NCBI RefSeq assembly: GCF_016741815.1
Contig: NZ_JAERRJ010000010.1
Coordinates: 186,001 to 250,000, forward strand
Source: Nocardia acididurans
GTDB lineage: Bacteria > Actinomycetota > Actinomycetes > Mycobacteriales > Mycobacteriaceae
Direction: 5' to 3'
DNA: 64,000 nucleotides
Shown here: positions 49,775 through 58,877 of the stretch, one piece after another
Numbering within the stretch: the stretch's first letter is position 1
Layout: each line of letters starts with the position of its first letter
Notes under the pieces: generated by a model
Told to the model about the DNA's origin: nothing
The model's input: the letters and a program-made list of their open reading frames with translations, nothing else
The model's database searches: none
Made by a program: the position numbers and the translations under genes

Positions 49775-51066
49775 AAGAACTGATGACACAGACTGAAGAC
49801 GTTCTGGCCAAGGACAATTCGCTCCCGCAGATGAGCGCGGGCATCGCCAACAAGGCGCACGAGCCCGACCTCGGCGGGCACTTCGGCGTCTACGGCGGCC
49901 GGCACGTGCCCGAGGCGCTCATGGCCGTGATCGAAGAGGTCACCGCCGAATACGACAAGGTGCGCGTCGACCCCAACTTCCTCGACGAGCTGGACCGCCT
50001 GCAGCGCGACTACACCGGGCGTCCTTCGCCGGTGTTCGAATGCAAGAACCTGGCCCAGCACGCCGGTGGCGCGCGCATCTTCCTCAAGCGGGAAGACCTT
50101 AACCACACCGGTTCTCACAAAATCAACAATGTGCTCGGGCAGGTGCTGCTGGCCAAGCGCATGGGCAAGACCCGCGTCATCGCGGAGACCGGCGCGGGCC
50201 AGCACGGCGTCGCCACGGCCACCGCGTGCGCGCTGCTCGGCATCGAATGCGTCGTCTACATGGGCGCGGTCGACACTGCGCGTCAAGCGCTGAACGTGGC
50301 CCGCATGCGGCTGCTCGGCGCCGAAGTCGTCAGTGTGACAACGGGTTCGCAGACGCTCAAGGACGCCATCAACGAGGCGCTGCGCGACTGGGTCACCAAT
50401 GCCGACCGCACCTACTACTGCTTCGGCACCGCCGCGGGTCCGCATCCGTTCCCGCTCATGGTGCGCGACTTCCAGCGCATCATCGGCATGGAGGCGCGGG
50501 TGCAGATCCAGGCGCAGACCGGGCGGCTGCCCGATGCCGTAACCGCCTGTGTCGGTGGTGGATCCAATGCCATCGGCATCTTCCACGCCTTCATCGACGA
50601 TCCGGGTGTGCGGCTCATCGGCTACGAGGCGGCGGGCGACGGTGTCGAAACCGGCCGTCACGCAGCCACGTTCACCGGTGGCACGCCGGGCGCGTTCCAG
50701 GGCGCGTACTCGTACCTGCTGCAGGACGAGGACGGCCAGACCATCGAATCCCATTCCATCTCCGCGGGTTTGGACTACCCGGGCGTCGGCCCGGAGCACG
50801 CCTACCTCAAGGATGCGGGCCGGGCCGAGTACTACCCGATCACCGATACCGAGGCCATGGACGCGCTGCTGCTGCTGAGCCGCGCCGAGGGCATCATCCC
50901 CGCCGTCGAGTCGGCACACGCGGTCGCCGGTGCGGTCAAGCTCGGTCAGGAATTGGGCGAGGGCGCGGTCATCCTGGTGAGCCTGTCCGGACGCGGTGAC
51001 AAGGATATGGACACCGCCGCCCGCTGGTTCGGGCTGTTCGACAAGCCCGAGGAGGAGCACCAGTGA
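49771..51066 (+). CDS. trpB: Tryptophan synthase beta chain
   Basis: Joins indole and serine to give tryptophan. 431 aa PLP enzyme. GHFGVYGGRHVPEALM, KREDLNHTGSHKINNVLGQ with the PLP lysine, ETGAGQHGVATATACALLG, TACVGGGSNAIGIFHAF, ISAGLDYPGVGPEHA. It pairs with TrpA as an alpha2-beta2 complex. The GTG overlaps the trpC stop; an ATG at 49783 is a possible alternative. Overlaps trpA by 4 nt. Confidence 0.97.
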   Translation: MKELMTQTEDVLAKDNSLPQMSAGIANKAHEPDLGGHFGVYGGRHVPEALMAVIEEVTAEYDKVRVDPNFLDELDRLQRDYTGRPSPVFECKNLAQHAGGARIFLKREDLNHTGSHKINNVLGQVLLAKRMGKTRVIAETGAGQHGVATATACALLGIECVVYMGAVDTARQALNVARMRLLGAEVVSVTTGSQTLKDAINEALRDWVTNADRTYYCFGTAAGPHPFPLMVRDFQRIIGMEARVQIQAQTGRLPDAVTACVGGGSNAIGIFHAFIDDPGVRLIGYEAAGDGVETGRHAATFTGGTPGAFQGAYSYLLQDEDGQTIESHSISAGLDYPGVGPEHAYLKDAGRAEYYPITDTEAMDALLLLSRAEGIIPAVESAHAVAGAVKLGQELGEGAVILVSLSGRGDKDMDTAARWFGLFDKPEEEHQ

Positions 51067-51863
51067 GTCAGCAGTCCCGCCTCGCCAACACCTTCGCGGC
51101 CTGCCGCGAGGAGAACCGCGCCGCGCTGATCGGCTACCTGCCCGCCGGCTACCCGGATGTGCAGGGCTCCATCGACGTGTGCCGCACCATGGTCGAAAAC
51201 GGTTGCGACATCATCGAAGTCGGCGTCGCCTACTCCGACCCGGTGATGGACGGCCCGACCATCCAGCGCGCCGCCGAACAGGCGCTCGCGGGCGGTGTGC
51301 GGGTGCGCGACGTGTTCAAGGTCGTGGAGGCCATCTCCCAGGCGGGCGGCAAGGCCGTCGTCATGACCTACTGGAATCCGGTGCTGAAGTACGGCGTCGA
51401 CACCTTCTCCCGCGATCTCGCGGCGGCGGGCGGCCTCGGCCTCATCACGCCGAACCTGATTCCGGAGGAGGCCGACGACTGGTTCGTGGCTTCGTCCACG
51501 CACAATCTGGACCGCATCTTCCTGGTCGCCCCGTCCTCCACGGAGGAGCGCCTGGTGAAGACCCTCGAAGCCTCGCGCGGCTTCATCTACGCGTCCTCCA
51601 CCATGGGCGTCACCGGTGCGCGCGACCAGGTGTCGTCCATGGCTCCGGCCCTGTGCGCTCGTATCCGCGCCCACTCCGATATCCCGATCGGCGTCGGCCT
51701 GGGTGTACGCAGCGGTGCGCAGGCGGCCGAAATCGCTTCCTACGCGGACGGTGTCATCGTCGGCTCGGCGCTGGTCAGCGCCGCCGCCGAGGGCCTGGGC
51801 GCGGTGGCGACGCTGACCGAGGAGCTCGCGCGGGGCGTGCGTTCGGCGGCCGTCGCTTCCTGA
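51063..51863 (+). CDS. trpA: Tryptophan synthase alpha chain
   Basis: Cleaves indole-3-glycerol phosphate to indole. 266 aa TIM barrel. LIGYLPAGYPDVQGSIDVCRTMVENGCDIIEVGVAYSDPVMDGPTIQRAAEQAL contains the catalytic glutamate and aspartate; KYGVDTFSRDLAAAGGLGLITPNLI and YASSTMGVTGAR follow. Last gene of the trp operon, with a strong terminator hairpin 25 bp downstream. Confidence 0.97.
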   Translation: MSQQSRLANTFAACREENRAALIGYLPAGYPDVQGSIDVCRTMVENGCDIIEVGVAYSDPVMDGPTIQRAAEQALAGGVRVRDVFKVVEAISQAGGKAVVMTYWNPVLKYGVDTFSRDLAAAGGLGLITPNLIPEEADDWFVASSTHNLDRIFLVAPSSTEERLVKTLEASRGFIYASSTMGVTGARDQVSSMAPALCARIRAHSDIPIGVGLGVRSGAQAAEIASYADGVIVGSALVSAAAEGLGAVATLTEELARGVRSAAVAS

Positions 51864-51887
51864 TTCATCGAAAAGACCGAAAAGACA

Positions 51888-51917
51888 AGGGCGCGCATCG
51901 AACTCGATGCGCGCCCT
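51888..51917 (+). terminator. Terminator of the trp operon
   Basis: Perfect 13-bp arms AGGGCGCGCATCG and CGATGCGCGCCCT with a 4-nt loop. No strong U-run. An ATG at 51907 lies inside the stem, so it is not used as a start for the next gene. Confidence 0.85.
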
Positions 51918-51933
51918 GCTCGTATACCCGGGA

Positions 51934-52140
51934 ATGCGTAGCGTTCTCACCACGGGTCTGGCGATCGTGCTCGGACTCGCCATCGTCGCGGGCCTGTATT
52001 TCCTGGGTCGGCTGCTGTCGATCAACCTGATCGGCATCGTCGGGATCATCTATGCCCTCACGATGGTCGGCGGTGGCTTCGTGCACTGGCGTCGCGGTCG
52101 TAAGGCAACCGATAGGCTAACGAACCCTTCGGCGCAATAA
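51934..52140 (+). CDS. Small membrane protein, 68 aa
   Basis: Two transmembrane helices (SVLTTGLAIVLGLAIVAGLYFLG and INLIGIVGIIYALTMVGGGFV) and a basic tail HWRRGRKATDR. Family unknown; an unnamed small membrane protein sits in a similar place, between trpA and pyk, in mycobacteria (near Rv1615-1616), but orthology is uncertain. The start at 51934 is chosen because an earlier in-frame ATG falls in the trp terminator. Confidence 0.7.
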   Translation: MRSVLTTGLAIVLGLAIVAGLYFLGRLLSINLIGIVGIIYALTMVGGGFVHWRRGRKATDRLTNPSAQ

Positions 52141-52257
52141 AACCGCTAGTCAAGCGGTATTCAGCGCCACATCGGCGGAATTTGCGCATTCAGGTAATTC
52201 TCAGTTACCGTCGGGAACCGGCCCTCGACGATGAGGTCCCTCGACTGGGAGGCCGGA

Positions 52258-53619
52258 ATGCTCAGCATCCTCGCGCCCGCACCCCACCGGGAGCGGTTGC
52301 CCGAGAACGACATCGACCCGCTCTACAAGCGGCTGCGGTGGCAAATCTTCATCGGCATCTTCTTCGGATATGCCGCCTACTATCTGGTCCGCAAGAACTT
52401 CGCGCTGGCCATCCCGTACCTGACCGACGGGACCAACGGCGACTACACCAAAGGCCAGATGGGCCTTGTGCTTTCGGCCATCTCGCTGGCCTACGGCGTC
52501 TCGAAGTTCGTGATGGGCCTGATCTCGGACCGGTCCAATCCGCGGGTGTTCCTGCCGCTGGGCCTGATCCTGTCGGCGGCGGTGATGCTGTTCATGGGCT
52601 TCGTCGAGTGGTCCACCTCCAGCGTGCTCATCATGTTCGTGCTGCTGTTCGTCTGCGGCTGGTTCCAGGGCATGGGCTGGCCGCCCTCGGGCCGCACCAT
52701 GGTGCACTGGTGGTCGCAGCGGGAACGCGGCCGCATCGTGTCGGTGTGGAACACCGCGCACAATGTCGGCGGTGGTCTGCCGCCGCTGCTGTTCCTGCTG
52801 GGTATGGCCTGGTTCCACGATTGGCGCTCGGCGTTCTACATGCCGGCGTTCCTGGCGATCGTCGTGGCCGTCATCGCCTACATCCTGATGCGCGACACCC
52901 CGCAGTCGGTGGGCCTGCCGCCGATCGAGGAGTACAAGAACGACTATCCGAAGGACTACTCGGCCGAGGACGAGGTCGAGCTCACGGCCAAGGAGATCTT
53001 CCGGAAGTACATCCTGCCGAACAAGCTGCTCTGGTACATCGCCTTCGCCAACGTCTTCGTGTACCTGCTGCGCTACGGCGTGCTCGACTGGTCGCCGACC
53101 TACCTCAAAGAGGTCAAGCACTTCACCCTGGACAAGTCCTCGTGGGCCTACTTCCTCTACGAGTACGCGGGCATCCCCGGCACCCTGCTCGCGGGATGGA
53201 TGTCGGACAAGGTGTTTCGCGGTAACCGCGGCGCCACCGGCGTCTTCTTCATGGGCCTGGTGACCATCGCGACCGCCGTCTTCTGGATGGCCCCCGCCGA
53301 TATGCCCGGCGTCAGCATGGCCTGCATGATCGTGATCGGCTTCCTCATCTACGGCCCGGTCATGCTGATCGGCCTGCACGCCCTGGAACTCGTCTCGAAG
53401 AAGGCGGCCGGGTCGGCCGCGGGCTTCACCGGCCTGTTCGGCTATCTCGGCGGCTCGGTCGCGGCCAGCGCCGTGGTCGGGTACACCGTCGATCACTTCG
53501 GCTGGAACGGCGGCTTCGCGATTCTCATCGGCGGCGGTGTCGGCGCGGTGCTGCTGCTGATCCTCACCATGGTGAGCGAGAAGAAGCACAAGCGGGAACT
53601 CGAACTGGTCGACGCGTAA
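52258..53619 (+). CDS. glpT: Glycerol-3-phosphate transporter (GlpT/OPA family)
   Basis: 453 aa, twelve transmembrane helices of the major facilitator superfamily, organophosphate:phosphate antiporter branch. YKRLRWQIFIGIFFGYAAYYLVRKNFALAIPYL carries the conserved arginine, then MGLISDRSNPRVFLPLGL, WFQGMGWPPSGRTMVHWWSQRERG and LLAGWMSDKVFRGNRG. Imports glycerol-3-phosphate in exchange for phosphate. GGAGG 5 nt before the ATG at 52258. Inserted between the trp genes and lgt, unlike mycobacteria. Confidence 0.93.
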   Translation: MLSILAPAPHRERLPENDIDPLYKRLRWQIFIGIFFGYAAYYLVRKNFALAIPYLTDGTNGDYTKGQMGLVLSAISLAYGVSKFVMGLISDRSNPRVFLPLGLILSAAVMLFMGFVEWSTSSVLIMFVLLFVCGWFQGMGWPPSGRTMVHWWSQRERGRIVSVWNTAHNVGGGLPPLLFLLGMAWFHDWRSAFYMPAFLAIVVAVIAYILMRDTPQSVGLPPIEEYKNDYPKDYSAEDEVELTAKEIFRKYILPNKLLWYIAFANVFVYLLRYGVLDWSPTYLKEVKHFTLDKSSWAYFLYEYAGIPGTLLAGWMSDKVFRGNRGATGVFFMGLVTIATAVFWMAPADMPGVSMACMIVIGFLIYGPVMLIGLHALELVSKKAAGSAAGFTGLFGYLGGSVAASAVVGYTVDHFGWNGGFAILIGGGVGAVLLLILTMVSEKKHKRELELVDA

Positions 53620-53662
53620 CCGCGCACGGTCCCCACCGGGGTGATTCCGCTACGGTGGGGCC

Positions 53663-54769
53663 GTGACCTTACGAGCCCTGGCCGAGAGCGTCCCGGCTAC
53701 CAACGTGCTGGCCTACATACCGAGTCCTCCGCGCGGCGTATGGGATATCGCGGGTTTCCCGTTGCGCGCCTACGCCCTGTGCATCATCCTCGGCATCATC
53801 GCCGCCATCTGGTGGGGCGAGAAGCGGTGGCAGGAGCGCGGCGGCCAGTCCGGCATGGTGCTCGATGTGGCGATGTTCGCGGTGCCGTTCGGTCTGATCG
53901 GCGGGCGGCTGTATCACGTGGCCACCGACTGGGAGAAGTACTTCGGGCCGGGCGGCAATCCGGGGGACTGGTGGAAGATCTGGCAGGGCGGCCTCGGCAT
54001 CTGGGGTGCGGTGCTGCTGGGTGCGGTGGGCGCGTGGATCGGCTGCCGCATCTATCGAATTCCGTTGCCCGCCTTCGGTGATGCCATCGCGCCGGGCATT
54101 CTGCTGGCCCAGGCCATCGGGCGGCTGGGCAACTATTTCAACCAGGAGCTCTACGGGCGCGAGACCACGCTGCCCTGGGGTCTGGAGATCTACACGCGCT
54201 TCGATCAGAAGACCGGTCTGCCGTCGCCCATGAACGGGGTGTCCACCGGCGTGGTCGAGAAGATCGTGCAGCCGACGTTCCTCTACGAGATGGTGTGGAA
54301 CCTGCTCGGCGTGGCGGTGCTGATCTACGTCGACCGCAAGTTCAAGATCGGGCACGGGCGGTTGTTCGCGCTGTACGTGGCGATCTACTGCTTCGGCCGG
54401 TTCTTCGTGGAGCTGCTGCGCGACGACGAGGCCACGCATATCGCGGGCATCCGCATCAACTCCTTCACCTCGGCCATCGTGTTCCTCCTGGCCATCGCCT
54501 ACTTCCTGTTCGCCACCAGGGGCCGCGAGACCGCGGAGCAGGTGCGCGCGGGCGTGGAGCGGCCGTGGCCGTGGCAGTTCGCGGCGCTGCGCGCCTACGG
54601 GGCCGGGAAGCCGGAAGCCGTTGCCGCGACCGTCGATTCGGGTGCGGAGACGGAGCAGACCGATACCGCGAAAGACGAGCCGAAGGACGAAGACGCCGAA
54701 GATCCCGGCGATGACGCGGTCGAGCTGACCAAGTCCGATTCGGGCGACGCGGACGCCAAGAAGTCCTGA
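53663..54769 (+). CDS. lgt: Prolipoprotein diacylglyceryl transferase
   Basis: First step of bacterial lipoprotein maturation: moves diacylglycerol from phosphatidylglycerol to the lipobox cysteine. 368 aa, seven transmembrane helices. GGRLYHVATDWEKYF, GGLGIWGAVLLGA, and the signature GRLGNYFNQELYGRET near residue 152. The C-terminal 75 residues are acidic and unstructured, common in actinobacteria. TACGGT 6 nt before the GTG makes it probably leaderless. Putative lipoproteins in this window would be its substrates. Confidence 0.94.
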   Translation: MTLRALAESVPATNVLAYIPSPPRGVWDIAGFPLRAYALCIILGIIAAIWWGEKRWQERGGQSGMVLDVAMFAVPFGLIGGRLYHVATDWEKYFGPGGNPGDWWKIWQGGLGIWGAVLLGAVGAWIGCRIYRIPLPAFGDAIAPGILLAQAIGRLGNYFNQELYGRETTLPWGLEIYTRFDQKTGLPSPMNGVSTGVVEKIVQPTFLYEMVWNLLGVAVLIYVDRKFKIGHGRLFALYVAIYCFGRFFVELLRDDEATHIAGIRINSFTSAIVFLLAIAYFLFATRGRETAEQVRAGVERPWPWQFAALRAYGAGKPEAVAATVDSGAETEQTDTAKDEPKDEDAEDPGDDAVELTKSDSGDADAKKS

Positions 54770-54786
54770 CGAGCCGACCGGTCGAT

Positions 54787-54832
54787 ATCATCAGAGCGTT
54801 CTCCGCACAAGGTTTGCGCGCGCTCTGATGAT
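54787..54832. terminator. Long-loop inverted repeat after lgt
   Basis: Perfect 12-bp arms ATCATCAGAGCG and CGCTCTGATGAT flank a 22-nt loop. It lies 17 bp after lgt and before the ABC transporter operon. It may be a terminator; the symmetric AT-containing outer arms could also be a protein site. Confidence 0.6.
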
Positions 54833-54916
54833 TGCCGTTCTGTCCAGTTTGTATACGGCGTACTCTGTACCGGTTGTCTGCCGCGTGGCCGGTCCACGCG
54901 CGAGGAGAGGTGTTCC

Positions 54917-55672
54917 GTGCGTCGTCGTAAGCTCTTCGCCGCTGTGCTCGCTGTCGCTGCCACCGTCGGGCTCGCCGCCTGCAGCAGCGGTGACGACGCG
55001 AACGTCCTGAAGGTCGGCACCGAGGGCACCTACTTCCCCTTCAGTTACCAGGACAACGGTCAGCTCACCGGCTACGACGTCGACGTGATCAAGGCCGTCG
55101 GCGACAAGATCGGCCGCAAGGTCGAGTTCACCCAGGCCCCCTGGGATTCGCTGTTCGCCGCCCTGGATTCCGGTCGCGTGGATCTGATCGCCAACCAGGT
55201 CACGATCAAACCCGAACGGGCGCAGAAGTATTCGCTGTCCAACCCGTACACGGTCTCCGAGGGCGTCGTCATCACCAAGACCGGCACCACCGGCATCGCC
55301 GGGCTGGCCGATCTGAGCGGCAAGACCTGCGCCCAGTCCGAGACCAGCAACTGGGCCGAGGTCGCCAAGACCGCGGGCTGCAAGGTCGAGGCCATCCCGG
55401 GCTTCGTGGAAGCCGTGCAGCTGCTCAAGAGCGACCGCGCCAACGCCACCGTCAACGACACCCTCGTCGCCAACGCCTACATCAAGCAGAACGGCAACGG
55501 CGTCATCCAGATCGTCGGCAAGACCGGCGAGACCTCCAAGCAGGCCTTCGCCGCCCGCAAGGATTCGCAGGCCCTGACCGACCAGATCAATACCGCGCTG
55601 GCCGAGCTCGCCGCCGACGGCACGCTGGCCAAGATCTCGGACAAGTACTTCGGCCTCGACGTCAGCAAGTAA
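54917..55672 (+). CDS. Amino-acid ABC transporter substrate-binding lipoprotein
   Basis: 251 aa. Signal peptide with lipobox LAAC (Cys22), then family-3 solute-binding domain: VLKVGTEGTYFPFSYQDNGQLTGYDVDVIKAVGDKIGRKVEFTQAPWDSLFAALDSGRVDLIANQVTIKPERAQKYSLSNPYTVSEGVVI. Binds a polar amino acid, perhaps cystine or an acidic amino acid; exact ligand unknown. GAGGAGAGG upstream supports the GTG. The permease follows 21 nt later. No ATPase gene is adjacent. Confidence 0.88.
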   Translation: MRRRKLFAAVLAVAATVGLAACSSGDDANVLKVGTEGTYFPFSYQDNGQLTGYDVDVIKAVGDKIGRKVEFTQAPWDSLFAALDSGRVDLIANQVTIKPERAQKYSLSNPYTVSEGVVITKTGTTGIAGLADLSGKTCAQSETSNWAEVAKTAGCKVEAIPGFVEAVQLLKSDRANATVNDTLVANAYIKQNGNGVIQIVGKTGETSKQAFAARKDSQALTDQINTALAELAADGTLAKISDKYFGLDVSK

Positions 55673-55693
55673 GCCGGACAGAGCATTTCGACG

Positions 55694-56362
55694 ATGGATG
55701 CCTCCACCTGGGACCTGATCCAGCGGAACCTGTGGCCCATGCTGGAGGCCACCATCACCAAGACGCTGCCGCTCACCGCGATCAGCTTCGTCCTCGGACT
55801 GGTGATCGCGCTGTTCGTGGCGCTTGCCCGGATGTCGCCGATGCGGCTGCTGTCGTATCCGGCGCGCTTCTACATCTCGATCATTCGCGGCACGCCGCTG
55901 CTGGTGCAGCTGTTCATCATCTTCTACGGCCTGCCGCAGTTCGGCATCACCTTCGACCCGTTCCCGGCCGCGATCATCGCCTTCAGCCTGAATGTCGGCG
56001 GCTACGCGGCGGAAGTCGTTCGCGCGTCGATTCTTTCGGTGGCGCACGGGCAGTGGGAGGCGTCCTACGCGGTCGGCATGACCTACGCCCAATCGCTGCG
56101 GATGATCATCCTGCCGCAGGCCGCGCGCATCGCCGTGCCCCCGCTGTCGAACACCTTGATCTCGTTGGTCAAGGACACTTCCCTGGCCTCCACCATTCTC
56201 GTGACGGAGTTGCTGAGAACTGCCCAGTCGGCTGCCGCGATCACTTTCGACTACTTCACCCTCTACGGTGTCGCCGCCCTCTACTACTGGGTGATCTGCT
56301 TGATACTGGGCTTCGGACAGACCCGTTTGGAGACCCGGCTGGCCCGGCATGTAGCTCGCTGA
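55694..56362 (+). CDS. Amino-acid ABC transporter permease
   Basis: 222 aa, His/Glu/Gln/Arg/opine-type permease with five to six helices. TPLLVQLFIIFYGLPQFGI, AEVVRASILSVAHGQWEASYAVGMTYAQSLRMIILPQAARIAVPPLSNTLISLVKDTSLA is the EAA-loop region that contacts the ATPase. Co-transcribed with the binding protein. The expected ATPase must be encoded elsewhere, since pyk follows at once. Confidence 0.92.
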   Translation: MDASTWDLIQRNLWPMLEATITKTLPLTAISFVLGLVIALFVALARMSPMRLLSYPARFYISIIRGTPLLVQLFIIFYGLPQFGITFDPFPAAIIAFSLNVGGYAAEVVRASILSVAHGQWEASYAVGMTYAQSLRMIILPQAARIAVPPLSNTLISLVKDTSLASTILVTELLRTAQSAAAITFDYFTLYGVAALYYWVICLILGFGQTRLETRLARHVAR

Positions 56363-56452
56363 CCGGCGGTTTGCTGAACAGTATGTGTATATCTTTTCGC
56401 AGAGCCCGTGCCCGTTCAGCGGGACATATGTCACAGGACTAGGGTTGTTCCC

Positions 56453-57874
56453 GTGATGCGACGGACGAAGATTGTGTGCACGCTCGGACCAGCTGTGTCG
56501 TCCGAGGACCGAATTCGTGAACTCGTCGAGAGCGGTATGGATGTGGCGCGGCTGAATTTCAGCCACGGCGAACACTCCGACCACGCGGAGAACTACAAGA
56601 AGGTGCGCGCGGCCAGTGATCATCTGGGTCGCGCCGTCGGCATTCTGGCCGACCTGCAGGGCCCCAAGATCCGGCTCGGCCGGTTCATCGAGGGCAAGAC
56701 GGTTTGGGCGACGGGCGAGGAAGTTCGCATCACCGTCGACGACGTCGAAGGCACCCACGACCGCGTCTCGACCACGTACAAGGAACTTTCCAAGGATGCC
56801 AAGGCGGGCGACCGCCTGCTCGTCGACGACGGCAAGGTCGGGCTGACCGTGCTGCGCGTCGACGGCAACGACGTGGTGTGCCGGGTGACCGAGGGCGGCC
56901 CGGTGTCCAACAACAAGGGCGTCTCCCTGCCCGGAATGGATGTGTCGGTTCCGGCCCTGTCCGAGAAGGACATCGAGGATCTGGAGTTCGCACTCGAACT
57001 CGGCGTGGACTTCATCGCGCTGTCGTTCGTGCGCTCGCCCTCGGATGTGGAGCTGGTGCACGACATCATGGATCGGGTGGGCCGGCGCGTGCCGGTCATC
57101 GGCAAGCTCGAAAAGCCCGAAGCCATCGACAATCTGGAAGCCATCGTGCTCGCCTTCGACGCCATCATGGTGGCGCGCGGCGACCTCGGCGTGGAGCTGC
57201 CGCTCGAGCAGGTGCCGCTGGTGCAGAAGCGCGCCATCCAGATGGCGCGCGAGAACGCCAAGCCGGTCATCGTGGCGACCCAGATGCTGGAGTCGATGAT
57301 CACCAACTCGCGGCCCACCCGCGCCGAGGCCTCCGACGTCGCGAACGCGGTGCTCGACGGCGCGGACGCGGTCATGCTCTCGGGTGAGACATCGGTCGGC
57401 GACTACCCGATCGAGGCCGTGCGCACCATGGCCCGCATCGTGCATGCCGTGGAATCCGAATCCTCCACGCGGGTCCCGCCTCTGACCCACGTGCCGCGCA
57501 CCAAGCGCGGCGTCATCTCCTACGCCGCCCGCGATATCGGCGAGCGGTTGAACGCCAAGGCCCTGGTCGCCTTCACGCAGTCCGGTGACACGGTGCGCCG
57601 CCTGGCCCGCCTGCACACCCCGCTGCCGCTGCTGGCCTTCACGCCGCAGCCGGAGATCCGCAGCCAGCTCGCATTGACCTGGGGCACCGAGACTTTCATC
57701 GTGCCGCCGGTCAAGGACACCGACGAGATGATCCATCAGGTGGACGCCTCGCTGCTGTCCATCGGCCGCTACAACAAGGGCGACCTGGTGGTCATCGTGG
57801 CCGGATCCCCGCCGGGTACTGTCGGTTCCACCAATCTGATCCACGTCCACCGGATCGGCGAAGAGGACCACTGA
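56453..57874 (+). CDS. pyk: Pyruvate kinase
   Basis: Last step of glycolysis: phosphoenolpyruvate plus ADP to pyruvate plus ATP. 473 aa. KIVCTLGPAVSSEDRIRELVESGMDVARLNFSHG, ADLQGPKIRLG, IGKLEKPEAIDNLEAIVLAFDAIMVARGDLGVELPLEQVP with the catalytic lysine and metal-binding residues, and ATQMLESMI. The C-terminal alpha/beta domain begins near residue 345. TAGGGT 7 nt before the GTG at 56453 shows a leaderless start; the ATG at 56456 would lie one codon in. Same position relative to lgt and tesB as in mycobacteria. Confidence 0.97.
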   Translation: MMRRTKIVCTLGPAVSSEDRIRELVESGMDVARLNFSHGEHSDHAENYKKVRAASDHLGRAVGILADLQGPKIRLGRFIEGKTVWATGEEVRITVDDVEGTHDRVSTTYKELSKDAKAGDRLLVDDGKVGLTVLRVDGNDVVCRVTEGGPVSNNKGVSLPGMDVSVPALSEKDIEDLEFALELGVDFIALSFVRSPSDVELVHDIMDRVGRRVPVIGKLEKPEAIDNLEAIVLAFDAIMVARGDLGVELPLEQVPLVQKRAIQMARENAKPVIVATQMLESMITNSRPTRAEASDVANAVLDGADAVMLSGETSVGDYPIEAVRTMARIVHAVESESSTRVPPLTHVPRTKRGVISYAARDIGERLNAKALVAFTQSGDTVRRLARLHTPLPLLAFTPQPEIRSQLALTWGTETFIVPPVKDTDEMIHQVDASLLSIGRYNKGDLVVIVAGSPPGTVGSTNLIHVHRIGEEDH

Positions 57875-57891
57875 ACGAGGAGGACCACCGG

Positions 57892-58818
57892 GTGAGTGCG
57901 TCTCTGGAGACGGGAGCCGCGACGGACGCCGTCGCGGATCCCGAAGGCGTCGGGCTATCCGATGATCTGCGGGTGCTGCTGCGCATCCTCGATCTCGAGG
58001 AGCACGGCCCCGACATCTTCATCGGCCACCACCCGGAGAAGGTCTGGTCCAGAACCTTCGGCGGTCAGCTGGTGGCGCAGGCCATCATCGCGGCCGGGCG
58101 CACGGTCGGACCGGGTCGGCCCGTTCATGCCGTGAACGCGCATTTCGTGCGCGGCGGCGACGTCAAGAAGCCGATCGAGTACCACGTCGACCGGCATCGG
58201 GACGGCCGCTCCTTCGCCAATCGCACGGTGACGGCCTATCAGGACGGGCAGGAGCTGTTCGTCATGCTCGCGGCCTTCCAGGACTACGGCAAGGGCCTCG
58301 AGCACGGGGTGCCGCTGCCCGACGTCGCGGATCCCGAGGGTCTGCCGCGGGTGGAGGAGTCCTTCGCCGGGCTCGAGGACAAGCTCGAAATGTTCGTCAA
58401 CGCACCGCATCCCATCGATATGCGGTACACGAACGATCCCGCCTGGATCCTCAAGGACAAGGGCGGCACGCTCGACTACAACCGGGTGTGGATGCGCACC
58501 GACGGGCCGCTGCCCGACGATCCGATGATTCACGTTGCGGCGCTGAGCTATTCGTCGGACACCACGGTGCTGGACTCGATCATCACCACGCACGGGCTGT
58601 CGTGGGGGCACGACCGCATCCTCGCGGCCACGGTGAACCACTCCATCTGGTTCCACCGGCCGTTCCGGTTCGACGAGTGGGCGCTGTACGCGACCGAGTC
58701 GCCGGTGGCGTCCGGTTCGCGTGGTCTGGCGCGCGGGCATTTCTATTCGCGCACCGGGGAACTGCTCGCCACCACCGTGCAGGAGGGCGTGATCCGGCAC
58801 TTCCCGGCCCGCCGCTGA
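57892..58818 (+). CDS. tesB: Acyl-CoA thioesterase II
   Basis: 308 aa double-hotdog thioesterase that releases fatty acids from acyl-CoA. ILDLEEHGPDIFIGHHPEKVWSRTFGGQLVAQAIIAAGRTV, NAHFVRGGD, DGRSFANRTVTAYQDGQELF, then WGHDRILAATVNHSIWFHRPFRFDEWALYATESPVASGSRGLARGHFYSRTGELLATTVQEG. The catalytic Asp/Thr/Gln network fits DVxxG and QEG positions. It begins 17 nt after pyk and is probably co-transcribed, as in mycobacteria (pykA-tesB1). Confidence 0.94.
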   Translation: MSASLETGAATDAVADPEGVGLSDDLRVLLRILDLEEHGPDIFIGHHPEKVWSRTFGGQLVAQAIIAAGRTVGPGRPVHAVNAHFVRGGDVKKPIEYHVDRHRDGRSFANRTVTAYQDGQELFVMLAAFQDYGKGLEHGVPLPDVADPEGLPRVEESFAGLEDKLEMFVNAPHPIDMRYTNDPAWILKDKGGTLDYNRVWMRTDGPLPDDPMIHVAALSYSSDTTVLDSIITTHGLSWGHDRILAATVNHSIWFHRPFRFDEWALYATESPVASGSRGLARGHFYSRTGELLATTVQEGVIRHFPARR

Positions 58819-58877
58819 GCCACAGGATCTCGATCAGGCCGTACCCGTGGCGGGTGCGGCCTGAGTCGTATCCGGCC

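Noticed and set aside
51907..51933. Earlier ATG start for the 68-aa membrane protein
   Set aside because: It lies inside the trp terminator stem, so it is unlikely to begin a gene.
54791..57871. 1026-codon open frame on the minus strand
   Set aside because: It is antisense to a binding protein, a permease and pyruvate kinase, all with clear motifs; the translation is a low-complexity product of high-GC third positions.
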